DNA from: a virus
Reading direction: 5' to 3' (one strand)
Length of the DNA: 27,678 nucleotides
Virus record (IMG/VR): IMGVR_UViG_3300042391_000196
Span: 1-27,678 of that record
A model generated the notes under the pieces. The model saw nothing but the letters and a program-made list of their open reading frames with translations. It ran no database searches and had not been told where the DNA came from. Shown here piece after piece: positions 27,464-27,678 of this stretch; the stretch's first letter is position 1, and each line of letters starts with the position of its first letter. Both the position numbers and the translations under genes were made by a program.

Positions 27464-27678
27464 GTTTGATGGCGCTGCCGCCAAAAAGACTAGCACCTTT
27501 TAGCTCATGAGCACCTTTTGCTGTGCCATTTGCATTTTTTTGCTGTACTACTTTAGGTTGGGGTGGTGATTTAGTGCCACTTTTACCACCCCACGGATCA
27601 CCTAAGTAGCTTTTCTTACCACGGGCTTTTCCGGGACTAATATGCGGATTTACTACAGTTCCGATATTAGCAGAGCTA
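27459..27678 (-). CDS. C-terminal end of an unidentified gene entering from the right edge
   Basis: An open frame without a start runs from 27678 to the TAA at 27461-27459 (about 72 residues visible). The visible end is Gly/Lys/Pro/Gln-rich: it includes P-G-K-A-R-G-K-K-S-Y-L-G-D-P-W-G-G-K-S-G and ends L-F-G-G-S-A-I-K-R. A low-complexity basic tail like this suits a structural protein. No family can be given. Confidence 0.7.
   Translation of the reverse strand, partial: SSANIGTVVNPHISPGKARGKKSYLGDPWGGKSGTKSPPQPKVVQQKNANGTAKGAHELKGASLFGGSAIKR

Noticed and set aside
1-27678. tRNA genes, CRISPR arrays, insertion sequences, integrase or attachment sites
   Set aside because: I looked for these and saw no cloverleaf, regular spacer array, transposase motif or terminal repeats.

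Overview
The window is part of the genome of a T4-like (tailed, contractile-tail type) bacteriophage, most like the marine and freshwater T4-like myoviruses. The evidence is a family B DNA polymerase (gp43 type), a sliding clamp (gp45 type), a T4 RNase H-type 5' nuclease, a DsbA-like late-transcription factor, ThyX, a MazG-like protein, a CobS/MoxR ATPase with a VWA partner, and ATAAATA late-promoter boxes. Every gene I can support is on the minus strand. Genes are packed with ATGA, GTGA or TAATG overlaps, and the DNA is AT-rich. The host is unknown. Near-consensus sigma70 promoters and a small BPSL0761-like protein point to a proteobacterium, possibly a betaproteobacterium.

Layout in the direction of transcription (right to left). 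(1) 27678-23462 is a late structural module: the tail end of one gene and three Lys/Ala/Gly-rich probable virion or prohead proteins, two of them preceded by ATAAATA boxes. It ends in a strong hairpin terminator. (2) 23405-20062 holds a sigma70-type promoter, the dsbA-like gene, a membrane protein and gene 43. (3) 20072-10686 starts with a promoter ahead of gene 45, which is translationally coupled to a DpdA/TGT-like base-exchange enzyme. It continues with a secreted protein, a BPSL0761-like protein, a PD-(D/E)xK nuclease, a QueD-like protein, a glycosyltransferase, a cupin, two fibre-like proteins, a phosphoribosyltransferase, a HIT-like protein and a short UDP-glucose dehydrogenase. (4) 10703-4750 starts with a promoter ahead of folE, followed by small conserved genes, a MazG-like gene, queE, RNase H and several unknowns. 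(5) 4742-1 has two perfect TTGACA-17-TATAAT promoters, driving the CobS/MoxR ATPase and the HExxH/VWA protein, followed by small paralogues and thyX, which runs off the left edge.

The main biological theme is probable DNA hypermodification. FolE, a QueD-like protein, QueE and a DpdA-like transglycosylase together suggest a 7-deazaguanine base in phage DNA. No QueC is present in the window. The QueD-like protein lacks the usual catalytic Cys and His, and QueE has its iron-sulfur cysteine motif split by an insertion. The chemistry may therefore differ from the standard preQ0 route. No tRNA, CRISPR array, insertion sequence or integrase was recognised. No gene-free stretch longer than about 110 bases exists.
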